A stretch of DNA of 64,000 nucleotides from Saussurea involucrata (GCA_033807775.1 CM066322.1:21937001-22001000), one strand, 5' to 3'. Positions 11,177 through 22,800 are shown, counted from the stretch's first letter. A program made the numbers and translations. Notes: a model not told the origin generated them from the sequence alone.

Positions 11177-11561
11177 AGGGAAATTAATTAAAATACCCTA
11201 AGTTTGACCCCTTCTTACCAAAATACCCTAAATCTCTACCGGTTTACCAAAATGCCCTAAATTTCCGCGGTGGCCCCCGCGATCGCAGGCCCAGCCCACG
11301 TGTCACCCAAGTTTGGGCAAAATGTCCCGCGGAGCCCCCCAACTATGGCCGCGGTGACAAGTTTGGTCCCTGCCCGCGATGACAATTTTGGCCTATCGCG
11401 GGGAACCACCACGGGCCAGGCCGAAACTTTGTGACACATGGGTGTGGACCCGCGATCGCGGGGCCCACCGCGGGAATTTGTGGCATTTTTGCAAACTGAA
11501 AGAGATTTAGGGTATTTTGGTAAAACAAAGTTAAACTTGTGGCATTTTAATTAATTTCCCT
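11177..11561. mobile_element. MITE with long terminal inverted repeats
   Basis: The left end AGGGAAATTAATTAAAATAC (11177) is matched in inverted form by the right end (ATTTTAATTAATTTCCCT, ending 11561). Similarity extends about 30 bp inward. Subterminal TTTAGGGTATTTTGGTAAA blocks are also inverted. Both sides abut T-runs that could be a TSD of about 7 bp. The interior is unusually GC-rich, with CGCGATCGCGGG and CCGCGGG. TIR length and T-rich target suggest a Mutator-type or unclassified MITE; the superfamily is uncertain. Confidence 0.7.
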
Positions 11562-12238
11562 TTTTTTAATATATAACCTAATTTAACTTGCTTATTACTA
11601 TTGACTTATTGAGTAACACTACAAAACGTCATGGCTTCGTCGTGGCTCCACGCCTTGAAAACGTCATGACCAAAGGCTTGAGGTTTGGCATCGCCGCCAC
11701 GCCATTTATATTCTTGGTTTCTATAAGACAATTTTCAACAATATCCTATGGATATTTTTTACATGAAACTTGTTTTTATAGGACATGTTTTAAATAATGT
11801 CAAATAAAAAAAGTCAATATGAGCTTTTATTTTCACATTTGGGCAAAAAAAACTTGTTAAGATGTCAAAAAAAAACAAAAATGTCATATAATGCAATCTA
11901 TTAGGATAACTAGACAGTTTATTTTATTTTATCGCCGGGAGTAAGTTTTAGTGTAAATGATACAAACCGTGAGGTTCGGTGGTTCCTTCAACCTTTTTAA
12001 AATATTGTGACTTATTTCCAACCAAATTTCAGTGACATCCGTATTTATAATTATATACTATAACAATGAATATTTATATTTATATTTTTCAAGATATAAT
12101 GTTACCACCAATTTTTACTCCTTTTTCCTATTTTCTAAAACAAACACAAAAAAATTACTTAACTTTCTCAGCGGAGTAATCTATCGTCACAGCTAACTTG
12201 CTTGTCAAGAAACTTTACTCTTTTTTTACGGTATATAA
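11562..12238. other. Intergenic, AT-rich, no feature recognised
   Basis: Short ORFs only. Nothing with recognisable motifs on either strand. Confidence 0.45.
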
Positions 12239-12505
12239 TGTAATAACCCAGGTTCCAATTTGGAATATCTATATGATCGGAAGTGTAACCTTAATTGCAG
12301 AGGCTATAGTGTAAATATGAGGTTAAAAGGGATCGGTCTTCAACTCTCTTATCGTTTTTGTTAGGCTGGAAAAAAAAACCTTGTGTGTGTGTGTGCGCGT
12401 GCGATCATGAGATTATCATTTCTCAATCTTTCTGTCGATGAAGTTTGATTTGGTGTTAGGGTTTTATTGATTTGGTTTAAATGTTTTAAAAGTGGATGAA
12501 ATGTG

Positions 12506-13124
12506 TGTTATGTCTTAGAATTAGTAATCAAAAATCCCGTAAACCAACAACACTTTTATATAATAATCAATCAACAAATTATTGAATTACAACGATATAT
12601 ATACATATATATATATATATATAGAATCGTATGTATACACTTATATGTATATTGAATTGGAAAACAAGATGAAGAATTGATAAACTGACTTGAACACGTA
12701 ACGAAACTTTGATGATAATCGTGAAGAGGATTGAGGCCTGCGATGCAGTGTCCTTAGACAGAAATTCGTCCCACGTATGGATTCTATCTAGAGGATTCAA
12801 CAATCCGTTCAAGCAAGAACTCAAACCCGGCGAATATTTATGCTTCCGTTATTGATGTTGAAGAACAAGAAAAACCAGAGAGAATTCGTTTTTGTGTGAA
12901 TATTGTCTGCCAAAAAACGAGACAATTGAGATGTCGCGTATGTCTCTGTTCCTTCCACCTCTATATCAACCCATGAGACCCAAGGCCAAAGGCCCATCTT
13001 TGACATTTAATATGTGTTTGGCCAATCTTAATTGTTAGCCATTTTGATAAGAGGTAGGATTATCTCAATATAAGGCAAACTTAATTTTCTCTTTTGGTCT
13101 ATGTGGGACAACCAAATCCCAACA
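12506..13124 (-). repeat. Solo Copia-type LTR
   Basis: A 619-bp segment with TGTT...AACA ends flanked by a perfect 5-bp TSD ATGTG (12501-12505 and 13125-13129). On the minus strand it starts TGTTGGGATTTGGTTGTCCC, the usual start of many plant Copia LTRs. An AT microsatellite lies at about 12595-12622. The interior and second LTR are absent, as expected after LTR-LTR recombination. Confidence 0.8.
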
Positions 13125-13343
13125 ATGTGTTCCTCATGGTATTGGTTAAGTGAGGATCTATTTGAGGTTGTATTTCATCCTATAATCAGTTTCTATGGTG
13201 TCTGGGGTGAAAATGATGTAAAATCTCATGGAATGGTAAAATCTTGTCATTTGGATCATTAATCCTTGGATATGTTGATTTGGTTGGATAAGAAATGGTG
13301 TGGGGATTCGAGCTTGGAGCTGTAATACTCGAACATGGACTAT

Positions 13344-13467
13344 GCAGTGAAACAATGGAGAAAGTGAGTTTCTGCACGAGTTTCGGTGCCCGAAAAGTCA
13401 CTTTTGCAGTGGAACAGTGGAGAAAAAAAGTTTATGCGCAAGTTCTAGTGTGCGAAAAGTCACTTTT
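13344..13467. repeat. 62-bp tandem duplication
   Basis: Two adjacent 62-bp units (13344-13405 and 13406-13467) both begin GCAGTG and end CGAAAAGTCACTTTT, with moderate divergence. They lie within the decayed LTR. Confidence 0.75.
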
Positions 13468-13973
13468 GCGATTGTTTCCCAATTTTCGAATTTTCCACAA
13501 AGGATAGTTTGTGGGTATAACTTGGATTATATAAGGGGATTATGAGTGGTTCAATTGAGGGTTGATTTGGAGTATTAACTTGTTATTGTTTGTGAATTCT
13601 AAGCCTTTGTTCTAATCGTCGCTTTCATAAAACTGAAAACCTTTTCAGGAAGGTTCCAGGTAGAGAGAGTGCTAGCAAAGAGAAGGAGAAGGTGTGATTT
13701 TCGTGGATTGAAGTGCGAGCGTAATCATATTAGTTAGATAGTCGCCTTAAACCTATTGAGAGTTATGTATTAAATATCAACATTAACATTTTATCTTTCC
13801 GCTTCAACCCGTGAGCAGATTTAAGTTTGTAAACTTTTATCTTATAATTATACTTGCCGGTTTGAACAACTGCTGTTGTAACGCCCAGGACTATTTTTGA
13901 GAAAATTTATGTCTTATGTTAAGTTTTAATAAAAGTGGAAGTTGAGGGGCTAGTTGGTAAATAAGAGATGGGG

Positions 13974-13980
13974 TATAAAT
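13974..13980 (+). promoter_or_regulatory. Candidate TATA box of LTR B
   Basis: TATAAAT in GGGGTATAAATGGG, about 97 bp into the LTR. The usual plant TATA context is met, but the start site was not determined. Confidence 0.5.
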
Positions 13981-14427
13981 GGGCACAAAACCCTAGGGGA
14001 ACATTCTATTCCTGATTGTTGATTGTTGTTGACGGCTGAAGAAGAAAGAATAGAGAGAAAGAACAAGAAGGAGAAAGGGAGAAGGAAAGAAGGAGGAAGA
14101 AAGAGAGTTAGAGCAAGTGAGAAGAAAGACATTCCAGATTATTGGAGAGGAAAGGAAGGTGTTCTTCATTCTCAATCAAACAGGTAATCTCCTCTTTTCA
14201 TCCATAATCTGTGGATTGTTGTTTAGATGTTTATCTTTTGGGGTTTTTGTTAAAAGTTGAGTTTGAAGTCAAGTGGGAGAGATTAAGCGTCAAATCGTGT
14301 TTTTGCAGCTAAGGTTTCGGTATTAGTTGAGTTTAGTGATCTTAATATTGTTACCAATGTTAAATTCGTGGGATCTTAAGCTAATCTGTGATTTTCGATT
14401 CAATTAGGGGTCAGGTCGGCGTCCGAC

Positions 14428-14666
14428 GTCCGGATATGTTGAGCAGGTTGAATGTTTCCGGATGCGGAAACTGTCCGGATGAGAGGGGTATCCGGTAAGT
14501 GTTTGTCCGGTAAGTATAAGTGCCCGGTGAGTCTAGTGTCCGGTAAGTAGGAAGTACCCGGGACTTAGTGATGTCCGGAATGTTATGTCGTCCGGAAAGT
14601 GTGGTTGTCCGGGATATGGTGTCGTCCGGAAAGTGTGGTTGTCCGGAAAGGAGTTGTGTCCGGAAA
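14428..14666. repeat. TCCGG(A/T) motif array in LTR B
   Basis: About 14 CCGG-containing motifs in 240 bp, mostly GTCCGGAAAG, GTCCGGTAAG and related forms, irregularly spaced. A similar array is in the LTRs of the 31415 element (about 32025-32245 and 38045-38265). Confidence 0.8.
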
Positions 14667-15150
14667 GATTAGTGATCATCTTATGTTCTGTCTATTTATT
14701 CAGGAAAACCAATTGGGAGTCGGGAACAGATTAGAAAAGAGAAGTAAGAGCTTCAGGTGAGTTTTCTAACTAAAATGCGTGACTTTTAACGTGTTTTCTA
14801 AAACGAGTACATGATGAGAAATGCCATGTTTTATTCTTGTGCTTTTGATTGCATGAAAGTTGTTTACAGTTTTAAATGGGATGTATGCATACATTGTTTG
14901 AGATGTAAATTGGCCAAGTCGGGGGGTGTGGCCCGCCAGCTCGTGTCGGGAGGTGTGACCCGTTTATGTCAGGGGTAGTGTGGCCCTGTAAGGCAGCATG
15001 AGACTGACTCGTTGTCACCCTAGGGTGACTTCAGGGTGCCGATTTACGGGGCAGATCTAATCCGTGAATGATTTATATGAACAAATTTGTGGACGATTTA
15101 TATCGAAAATTATAAACTGTTTTTAAATGCTTTGATAACTGTTAAGAGGG

Positions 15151-15180
15151 ACTCACTATACCTCATGGTCTAACCCTCGC
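15151..15180 (+). other. Conserved LTR hairpin, element B copy
   Basis: ACTCACTATACC-TCAT-GGTCTAACCC. It is the same as the element A hairpin except for one base (TATACC for TAGACC) that creates a mismatch in the stem. Confidence 0.65.
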
Positions 15181-15419
15181 ATTTTCAAATTAAAACCTTT
15201 TCAGGAAAACAGCTAATGAAAGGCTCTGGCAAGTAAGCAGGGCGGTTAGCGAGGAAGCTTGATAGTGTAGCGACACTATAGTTTAATTTAGAATTATTCT
15301 CAGTTGTGTAGGTTGTTCCGCCAACCAAATTTTGGATGTTACGTAAGAAATTTTGGGACACGATTTTGGGATGTTTTAATTTTATGATTTGCATGTTTAA
15401 AATTGTTTGGGTTGTTATA

Positions 15420-16790
15420 ATTGGTATCAGAGCCATAGTTTAAGGGATTTAGGTGACCGGACGGGCCTAAACTTAAACTTTGGAGTAAAAATCACAAATG
15501 AGAATCAGGAAATGCGTTAGGAGGGCACTATTGTAAATATAGGAAGTGCGTTAGGAGGGTACTATTGTAGATATAAGACTAATAGGGTATCGAGGACAGT
15601 CATGTAAGGTAAGTTTGGGATTACACCTGGCCAGTGTAATTGTGAACTTACAGGTACGTGTATGTGCTTAATCTGCCTTATTATTCCGAAGTTGTAGTCT
15701 TATGCTAGCTTATATGTCGTATTCCATCAATCTAGAATGTCAGCAAGATCCCTAAGGGGTAGTTTGAGACCCATTGTTGGGGAAGTATCGTGAGAGATCA
15801 TTTATGATGTGATGTGTGTATACATCGTAGAGACGGAATGTTGTTTGGAATGTTATGAGCCGTCTAGAGGTAGATCTTTGTGGGATTGAAGAGGATGATT
15901 AATTTATTTTGAGTAAGACTCCCAGTTCTGGTGAGTCCCAGTTGTAGAAATCGTGGGGTAGATCAGTTGGGATGGTAAGAAGGACAGTGTCGAGATCTTG
16001 AAAGTGTCAATTTACGAGCAAGTGGAAGATTAGGGTCCTAACTCTTTAGACGAGCTTGTCGGTGACAGGATCAATAAAGGGAAGATACCCGTGGCGGATT
16101 GAAATGGGTAGAGGTAGAATGTGAGATGAATTGGTCAAGACGAAAATAGTATGAAATAGTTGAGTAAGTGGACCGTTGAATGTATGTATATCAAGTTGTT
16201 GCAAGACCGAGAGGGCGACCACTGGTCGAAGGTAGAGTGTCAATGATAAGTTGCGTGAGTAAAGCGATTGACCTTGTTTGAGTGAGTAGCCTTCAAATTG
16301 CAAGTAGAGTTTCATGCATTGAGTTCGTACATGTGTACATGAGATTTCTCATAAGTAAAGTAAATGTGTAAATATCAAATTTGATCGAATATGAGTCGGC
16401 TTGTGCAAGCGTATATTTAAAGAAAAGGGAATTTCATTTGCGTCGCATAATGAAATTTTGGAGCTTAGCAAGTTGCAAAATACTTCACATTTTTCATGAT
16501 AAGTTAAATTGTTGCAAAAGTCAAGAAAACGTTGCCAGCAAAACTTTATAACCAAAATGAGTACTGAAATGGTGATGTCATATAAATGAATGTGGGAGCC
16601 GACCGGTTTATTTCGTGTCAGTAATTTCTTTCAGAATTTTGTCGTATAAAAAGGTTTTCATTCAAAATGTTAGTGACGTAACGACGTCGTTTTGGTTGAG
16701 TAAGATTGCGTTTTTACCGAAAGGTTGCGTGAGAGCGAGTCTCGAGATCGTTGTGTAGAGCATCAGAGTTATGAGAGTGTTGGGGTCATG
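15420..16790 (+). other. Element B interior, first segment
   Basis: Non-coding. It shares ordered blocks with the 31415 element (33206 onward), such as GAGGGCGACCACTG, TTGACCTTGTTTGAGTGAGT and AGCCTTCA. It ends at TCATG, the left TSD of the X solo LTR. Confidence 0.7.
15422..15434 (+). promoter_or_regulatory. PBS of element B (tRNA-iMet)
   Basis: TGGTATCAGAGCC, complementary to the 3' end of plant initiator tRNA-Met, 2 bp after the LTR end. Confidence 0.9.
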
Positions 16791-18328
16791 TGTAACAACC
16801 GTAATTTCGGTAAACAAATACCACCCAAATGTTTTGCATCTTGAAAATGGTGGGATTTATGCTTGGAAGACATTTCGTAAAGTCTCTAAGAGTATCGGGA
16901 GTTTTGGCGTTGAAAAAGTCGAGTTTCGGGGCTTGGTACACGGGTCGCGACTATGACCAGCGACTATGACCATGTCATTGTCGCGATGGGGGTCGATCTG
17001 AGCAAATCAAACAGAATGTGGTACACGGGTCGCGACAATGACCAGCGACTATGACCATGTCAATGTCGCGGTGTCATAGTCGCGGTCGGGGAGCTGGAAT
17101 CCGATTAAAACCATTTCTCACCTCAAATCCCTTCTCACTTCTCCCATTTCATCCATTCTTCTCTTAACCCGAAACCCTGAGCATCCAAAACCGATTTTGA
17201 GCTTTCAAACCCCAAGATTTGATGTTTCTAGTGGTTTCTTCATCTTTTTCCCCAAATCAAACACCCACCATGGATTGGAAACCTTAACCCTTCAAAAGGA
17301 AACCTCCACTTCATCTTCTCCACTGATTTCTAGGGTTTTTACCCAACCCTTTCCACCCCATTTGAAGATTAGGAGTTGTGGTGCATCTTGGATGTTGTAG
17401 ATACGTTTTGGGTTGGTGGATTCAAGTATGGTTAAGGTAATCTCCTCTCCTATTTGATTATGATGTTAAGGTTTTGTTATAATGGGTATTTTGGTATATT
17501 ATGGATGGATGATGATTCCTTATGGTTAGACTTTGGTATTGATGGGTGGAAATTCATAAATCTAGGTTTTTGGAAGTTTTGGCTTAAGGATGCAAACTTC
17601 ATCAAAGGAGCTTACGTTGGAGAAATACTAGATTTAGCTTAATCTAGCAATGGTGAGTTCAAGTTACTTTGTGAAAACTTTATACATGCCAAAATGTGTA
17701 TTTTCCAATATTTGTGTCTTTTACTTTAAAATGTATATGGTTGAATTATTTGGATAGTTTAACTCTTTTGATGTATTTATCTCTATAAATGTGTAAAATA
17801 CCCATATTTGGGGCTTTTGGATACTTGGATGGTTAGAAACCATAAATTGTCTTTGAAAGATTATTTGGCTCAAAATGAGGATTAATTGATGGTTTAATCA
17901 TGTTAGAGTAAATGATTTTATTAAACCATTTGGGGAAATGTACTTTTAGTGTTATGAGTCATTTTGAGAATATTAAGGGTGTGAGTCCTTTGGGATGACC
18001 CTTTTTGTTTAATCGTGTCGAGATTTGGGGTTAATGATGATTTTGTGGGTTGGGAGTGCTTAATCCATGTTAAACGCATTTTATGCGATGATGACCGTTA
18101 TTTATGGGTCTAGCAAGCTTGGAGCACTTTGCGCGGTTTTTGATTTTGAGATAGTCATGGGACATTTGTCCGGTTAAATGGCTCGATGTGGAGTCGTGTT
18201 GATGGGTTACTTTTATTGCACCGTTTTGCATATTATTGCACGTTGTTAATATTTACATGATTGGGTGAGTGAGTCATTCTGGGATAGGCATGTTGTTGTA
18301 GACTGTGTGCATTGGATCCATAGGCATG
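16791..18328 (+). repeat. Family X solo LTR, left half
   Basis: Starts TGTAACAACCGTAATTTCGG after TSD TCATG (16786-16790). It stops at GCATG (18324-18328), where the Athila-like element was inserted, and resumes at 45702. Compared by eye with the copy at 1670, the first 900 bp or so are highly similar. The whole LTR would be about 2.68 kb. The palindromic cluster is at 16945-17085. Confidence 0.85.
16945..17085. repeat. Diverged GCGACWATGAC palindrome cluster
   Basis: The counterpart of 1827-1961, with CGACTATGAC variants. Several arms no longer pair perfectly (for example CGACTATGAC facing GTCAATGTCG). Confidence 0.7.
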
Positions 18329-18629
18329 TGATGAGGTAATTGCTTTGAATACACCTACAGACGTGCTAGTAGAACCAATAAGCAAGTATACTTATATAGA
18401 ACTATGTCGCCTCTCAAGTAATAAAGTGGTAAAGATACCGATTATCGTCCCACAGAGATTGGAGTTAAAATTGCTATAAAAGTATGATGAAAGAAGTGAT
18501 TTCAGAAGATGATTTGGAAGAAAATATCTTTGATTGGTTGGTTGATGATTATCGCAGATTCTAATTAACAAGATTAAAAGAGAAACAAGGGTGTAAGACT
18601 TGTGATGTTATGATAAACCAAATTCCAGT
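18329..18629 (-). repeat. Athila 3' LTR, terminal fragment
   Basis: Matches 44019-44319 of the 5' LTR with about two substitutions by eye. It is cut off at about 18629, where X-like LTR sequence begins. About 1.38 kb of this LTR, the PPT and the end of the third ORF are missing, presumably in one deletion. Confidence 0.85.
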
Positions 18630-19504
18630 GTCTGTTAACTGAGGTGTAATTATGAATCGTTTCCTTGTTTTTGTATAATAAACTGACACACGCAAATTTT
18701 ATTGGTAAATCTTGCTCCATGCCATTTTATGGCTAGAAAGGATTTTAGAGTTGAAATTCGTTGGGACGTCTTTTAAAGTAAGTGCGAAACTTTTGTTGCA
18801 CCTTGTTTAAAGTCGGGCAGTTACTTTACGTGCATGTCATGAGTCAATCCATACTAGAACCGTGGCGGTTCATTTTAAAGAAGTTGTTTATTTCTCTTTT
18901 GCGTTTTGTGGGTAAACTGAACTGCAATGAAATAATTACACCTCGGTTTTGGTGACTCGAGGTGGAGTCTTGGGTGTGTTACATGCTTAATTGCATTTTA
19001 TTTGAATACGTGTCTGTTAAATCCAGACGGTTTAAGTGTTGGTCTTGTGTGTGAAGACCGTTTGATGATTTTGTATTATTAGTACCTTTGGGACTAATGA
19101 ACCTTGGTGAGTTATATGCAGTGTTGAGTTATGAAAGAGTTACATATACGTGTACATGTAGATGCATATATGATTTGACTTCATTGGGAAGGTGGCAATG
19201 AAGGGGTTGTGAGATTATCATGCCTCAGAGCACGTGTTTGCATGATGTGGGTCATATGCATTTCATTTGCATGAATTGATATTGATAAATGATCATTAGA
19301 TCTTTTGAGCAGAGGGCTCGGGTTTGGACTCGGTTGAGTCTCGAGGGCATTCGCCCGATTTTTAATAAGCTCGACGTGGGCTTGGGGTCTGAGTTGCATG
19401 AATTGCATTATATTTGATGTTTACATGATTTGAATGCATTAGTTATTCTTTTGGGGTCATGTATATATTTACGTCAAGTAAGCTTGTTTTGGATGGTGGG
19501 TTTC

Positions 19505-19745
19505 CAAGGTAAAGACCTAGTATGGTTGAACTTGGTAGTTTTAAATGGACTAAAGACCTAGTATGGTTGATGTCTAAGATGGGCTAAAGACCTAGTATGG
19601 TTGATGTCAAAGATGGGCTAAAGATCTAGTATGATTGATGCCGGAGATGGACTAAAGACCTAGTATGGTTGATGTCTAAGACGGGCTAAAGACCTAGTAT
19701 GGTTGATGCCGAAGATTGACTAAAGACCTAGTATGGTTGATGTCA
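19505..19745. repeat. About 35-bp tandem array
   Basis: Seven copies of TAAAGACCTAGTATGGTTGA separated by variable spacers such as TGTCTAAGATGGGC. The array lies in the X-like LTR fragment. Confidence 0.85.
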
Positions 19746-20207
19746 TCTGCTTTCCACATCCAAGAAGCTTACTTGCGTTTATTAATTGTGGTTTAATTTA
19801 TGTGTTTGCCACATTCGATGAGATCGGGTCTCCCCCATCACCGAAGGGTGTTGACTTCGGGTATTTTATTTATTCGCATTGTTGAGGTTATATTATATGC
19901 ATATGGATTGTTTTCCATGATTGATGGACGGATTTATGTTACATCCTTATTGGATGTTTTAACTATTGGAGTTTTATTCGCATTGGCGATTATTTGAGAA
20001 ATTATTATTAATTGACTCTTGATGTGAGTTTTGGATTTGAGTCCTTTGCAGAGAAATGATTTTCATTGGGAGCTTTCCTCTCAGAAATTGTGTGTGTTTG
20101 GAGAATGGGTTGTCGATGTCTTTTATACAAACCCTTTTAGAAAATCATTTATTAAGTTGAAGCTTTTGGTTTATCAAATGATTTGCTCATGATGTAAACT
20201 CTTGAAC

Positions 20208-20230
20208 TCACTAGGCGTTAGCCTAACCTT
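20208..20230 (+). other. Conserved LTR hairpin, X-like copy
   Basis: CTCACTAGGC-GTTA-GCCTAACC. The stem TAGGC/GCCTA (20212-20216 with 20221-20225) replaces TAGACC/GGTCTA of LTR A by paired changes. Confidence 0.75.
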
Positions 20231-20497
20231 TTTATTTGTCGGCATGTGCAACAGGTTCGGGTTGGGAATAGCTTTAGCTACACTACGAAGTGATGAGTGC
20301 TTGTAGAGTGCACGAGAGGTTACTTGTTTAGTGAAGTCTTCCGCAAATTGTTTGGACTAGCAACTTGTGTTGTGATAAGTAACACCCGATTAAGTCATTT
20401 TATTGTAGACTTATGATGTTATAAATTCCGAGGTATTTTAAGGAATGAATTGTAGAAGTGATTATATCTATTTTGGTTATTTTATTGAATTTTAAAG

Positions 20498-21190
20498 TTA
20501 GTTGCTCGTTCCAAATTTGAGGGTGTTACAACAGTCCCGTATGCTTTTCAAGATGATCCTTCCAAGGTTTATGCTCTTACCTGTTGTTAGACAAAACAGC
20601 AAAAACATTCTATCTATAGAGATAGAACTGTCGTGAGTAGTTGGAGAAATAGAATGCCTCAAAAAGTTGACCCACACATTTGCATTTGCAGCTAGGAGAG
20701 AGGCTCTGAAAGTTCTCAGCATGATATTGACATGACTCTCCCACATTGCCCTTGGCTTACCCAAGGCAGCAGCCACTTCAGCTAAATCATTTTGAGTGGC
20801 ATTGTGGAGCATCTTATAGTATTCTGTCATTTTGGGAGGTGAAAGATCAAGAAAGACATTGATTTTCTTTCCTGTTAACTTGATGGTGTGACCCCTGATT
20901 TGGATGCTTGGTGATGAGGTTACATAAACTTCAGTGTAAAATTCCCTCATTAAAGTCAGGTTGTAAGACCCATAAACAGTAGCCAATTTCTCCAATCCTT
21001 GGATGTCTATTACCTCTTTGATAAAATGGAATTCTCTTATGCTTTGTTTGCCAAAACCCTTATCTGGCAACCCCACTCTATTTTGGAATTTAGGCCAGAC
21101 CTTAGCAGCTGCTTTAGAGCTGAAACCTTTGTGTGATCTCTCAGGTCTGTCCACAAACACATCCTTAACCTTCTCCTTCCGTTTAGTCAT
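20498..21190 (-). pseudogene. Athila third ORF, C-terminal part
   Basis: The 230-codon frame contains WPKFQNRVGLPDKGF, MREFYTEVYV, IRGHTIKLTGKKINVFL and a later W/F-rich helix region. It resembles the domain annotated as 'putative plant transposon protein' in ORFs downstream of pol in Athila-type elements, sometimes called env-like. Its role is unknown. Sequence native to Athila ends at about 20531; the last codons are read from the inserted X-like LTR, so the true C-terminus is lost. It is in the same frame as the ORF at 21203-21430, from which it is separated by one TAG codon. Confidence 0.7.
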
Positions 21191-21202
21191 AGACTGCTCA
21201 TG

Positions 21203-21430
21203 CTACACAGATGCTGCAGCATAGAAGTGTGACTCAGGTGCTACACTAGAAGTCTCTCCCTCAAATGTCACTCTTTTGGATTTTTTCTTAGGTGGTTCCC
21301 CTGTTTTGGACTTGGTTTTAGTGGCATGAGTTTTTCCTAGTCCCTTTCTCTTCCTCATAAAGGTTATCACAGGGAGGTCCTCATCACTATCCACAGGGGG
21401 GGTCCTCATTAAGATTGTACACAAAATCAT
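21203..21430 (-). pseudogene. Athila third ORF, middle part
   Basis: A 75-codon Lys/Arg-rich segment (MRKRKGLGKTHATKTKSKTG, then PPKKKSKRVTFEGE) that could act as a nuclear localisation or nucleic-acid-binding stretch. It ends in TAG at 21203, in frame with the next segment. The position between the acidic N-terminal part and the C-terminal domain, plus frame agreement, makes it part of one original ORF. A frameshift separates it from the part at 21482-22189. Confidence 0.6.
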
Positions 21431-21481
21431 GGGTTGCCTTCTTTCTTAACTCATCCTTCTCTCTTATGGTATGGTCGAATT

Positions 21482-22189
21482 CTATATTAAGATCAATATT
21501 GTGGGTTCCTTTCTTTCTTGACTCCTCTGCTTATCTAATGGCCTGGGCGAATGCATCATTGAGAGCAACATAGGGGTTGTCCTCATTAGTGAACCAATCT
21601 CCCCAATCAGTGTTAGTGTTGGCTCCAATGATGATTTCCTCAATACCCCCTCCCTATTTTCTAGGTCAGAATTTTCAGAATGATAAGAAGCAGTATCATC
21701 AATGTTGTTGAGGAACTTTTCAATAGAGGATTGTGCAAGAAAAAACCTTTTATCGATTTTTATGTAAGAGATGGATTTTGAAGGGTATTTTTCAGGTAAA
21801 ACTATGATTTGCTTCTCCAAATGAGATTTTGGAGAATAAGAGATTACCTGAGTAGAAGAATGATGGTCCACATCACCCTCGGTCGTAGCAGGTTCTGAAT
21901 AAAGCACCATTGCAAGAGGGTTCTGGTCATCGACGGTCTCCACATGGGTCTTCGAGCTTTCCCCTTTTTCTTCCATCTTTTGATCAGCCTTCGATTTCTG
22001 GACATTAGAGGATGTTTTGGATGATTTTCGCACCAAAGGAGGTATGGAATCATCCTCCAACTCGACGATTTTAGGGTTCTGGTTCGCAACAGGTGGTCGA
22101 ATAACAGCTCGGTTTCTTTGGCTTCTTCGAACAGTCGGTCGATTCTCGCCTTCTTGAGGGAGAGCTCGCTTGACTCTTGCCATCGACAC
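21482..22189 (-). pseudogene. Athila third ORF, N-terminal part
   Basis: About 235 codons. The likely ATG start gives MARVKRALPQEGENRP, followed by Arg-rich then acidic low-complexity sequence (IVELEDDSIPPLVRKSSKTS). Disordered, charged N-termini are common in these downstream ORFs. The tail of the frame (PLDKQRSQERKEP) looks out of register, so a frameshift probably lies near 21550-21600. No signal peptide or clear transmembrane segment is visible, so the 'env-like' label is by position only. A competing frame at 21844-22446 covers the same DNA and looks less protein-like. Confidence 0.55.
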
Positions 22190-22800
22190 TCTAGGGAATC
22201 GACAGAAGAATGAGGGTGGTCTGAGTGGTTGTTTTCGGTGGGTGAAAGAGAAGGAGAGTTGTGAGAATGGTGAGGGAAAGGTTTGGGTTTAAACGAGGGT
22301 TTATGGAGAAAGATGAAAAGATCTCTGACAATTAGCATGTCCTTATCTGCTTTTAGGAAAATGGGTCCAACAGTAAAAAGGGTATGGCTTTTGTTGTAGA
22401 GGTTATCCAAGGAACGTACACGAAGGTACACAAATGCACTATTCATAAAGATTTTTGGGAGATTTTATGATTACTTTTCACACAGTAGATAACATGTCTA
22501 CTAAATCTTCCAAAGTGACCATCCTGGACTCCGGTTGATGTACTTTTCCTTAAATCCTAGTCCCCAAATTCCATTTCCATTCCAACGAGTATTTGCCATT
22601 TGTTGGAGAGACAAAGTTAGGGTATTCTTATGTGTGCAGCATTGGCCCAGCATGCCCTAATCTGTCTTGCTTTTCAAATCAGCTGCAAACTAACAAACAG
22701 ATTAAACATAACTAATACTAATAATATTATGAAAAGCTTAAAAATAGTATTTACAGTGATTTTGGGACTTTGAGATAGTCCCCATCTTTGATTGAAGCTT
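22190..22800 (-). other. Athila spacer between pol and third ORF
   Basis: About 600 bp with no convincing ORF. In Athila-type elements a non-coding spacer here is usual. Confidence 0.5.

Larger units (their letters stand above)
12239..13876 (+). repeat. Decayed Gypsy-type LTR remnant
   Basis: Begins TGTAATAACCCAGG, like the other Tekay-type LTRs here. Near 13640 it contains the module CTGAAAACCTTTTCAGGAAGG, which matches the AACCTTTTCAGG block just after the conserved hairpin in LTRs A and B. The hairpin itself is not recognisable. It is interrupted by a solo Copia LTR at 12506-13124 and probably by element B, which starts at 13877. No PBS, partner LTR or TSD was found. Boundaries are tentative. 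Confidence 0.45.
13877..15419 (+). repeat. 5' LTR of element B
   Basis: A 1543-bp LTR from TGTAACGCCCAGG to GGGTTGTTATA, directly followed by a tRNA-iMet PBS. It contains a likely TATA box (13974-13980), a TCCGG motif array (14428-14666), the conserved hairpin (15157-15172, one mismatch) and the CTCAGTTGTGTAGGTTGTTCC tail shared with LTR A. Confidence 0.85.
18630..20530 (+). repeat. X-like LTR fragment, 3' portion, inside Athila
   Basis: The end, GTTAGTTGCTCGTTCC through GAGGGTGTTACA (20530), is nearly the same as the end of the X solo LTR at 46844. The conserved hairpin (20212-20225) and block TTTGTCGGCATGTGCAACAGG are present in both. No TGTAAC start is found; the left edge abuts the Athila LTR directly. 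A possible MITE (about 18639-18953) with inverted GAGGTGTAATTAT arms lies near the left edge. The piece at 18983-19460 matches 35221-35690 inside the 31415 element. Confidence 0.7.

Noticed and set aside
18639..18953. MITE with GAGGTGTAATTAT inverted arms
   Set aside because: Only about 13-15 bp of arms match and no TSD is visible; it is mentioned within the X-like LTR entry but not called as an element.
21844..22446. 200-codon minus-strand frame overlapping the third ORF of Athila
   Set aside because: Basic/His-rich composition and no start context. The overlapping frame from 22189 has a plausible ATG and charged disordered composition expected for this ORF.
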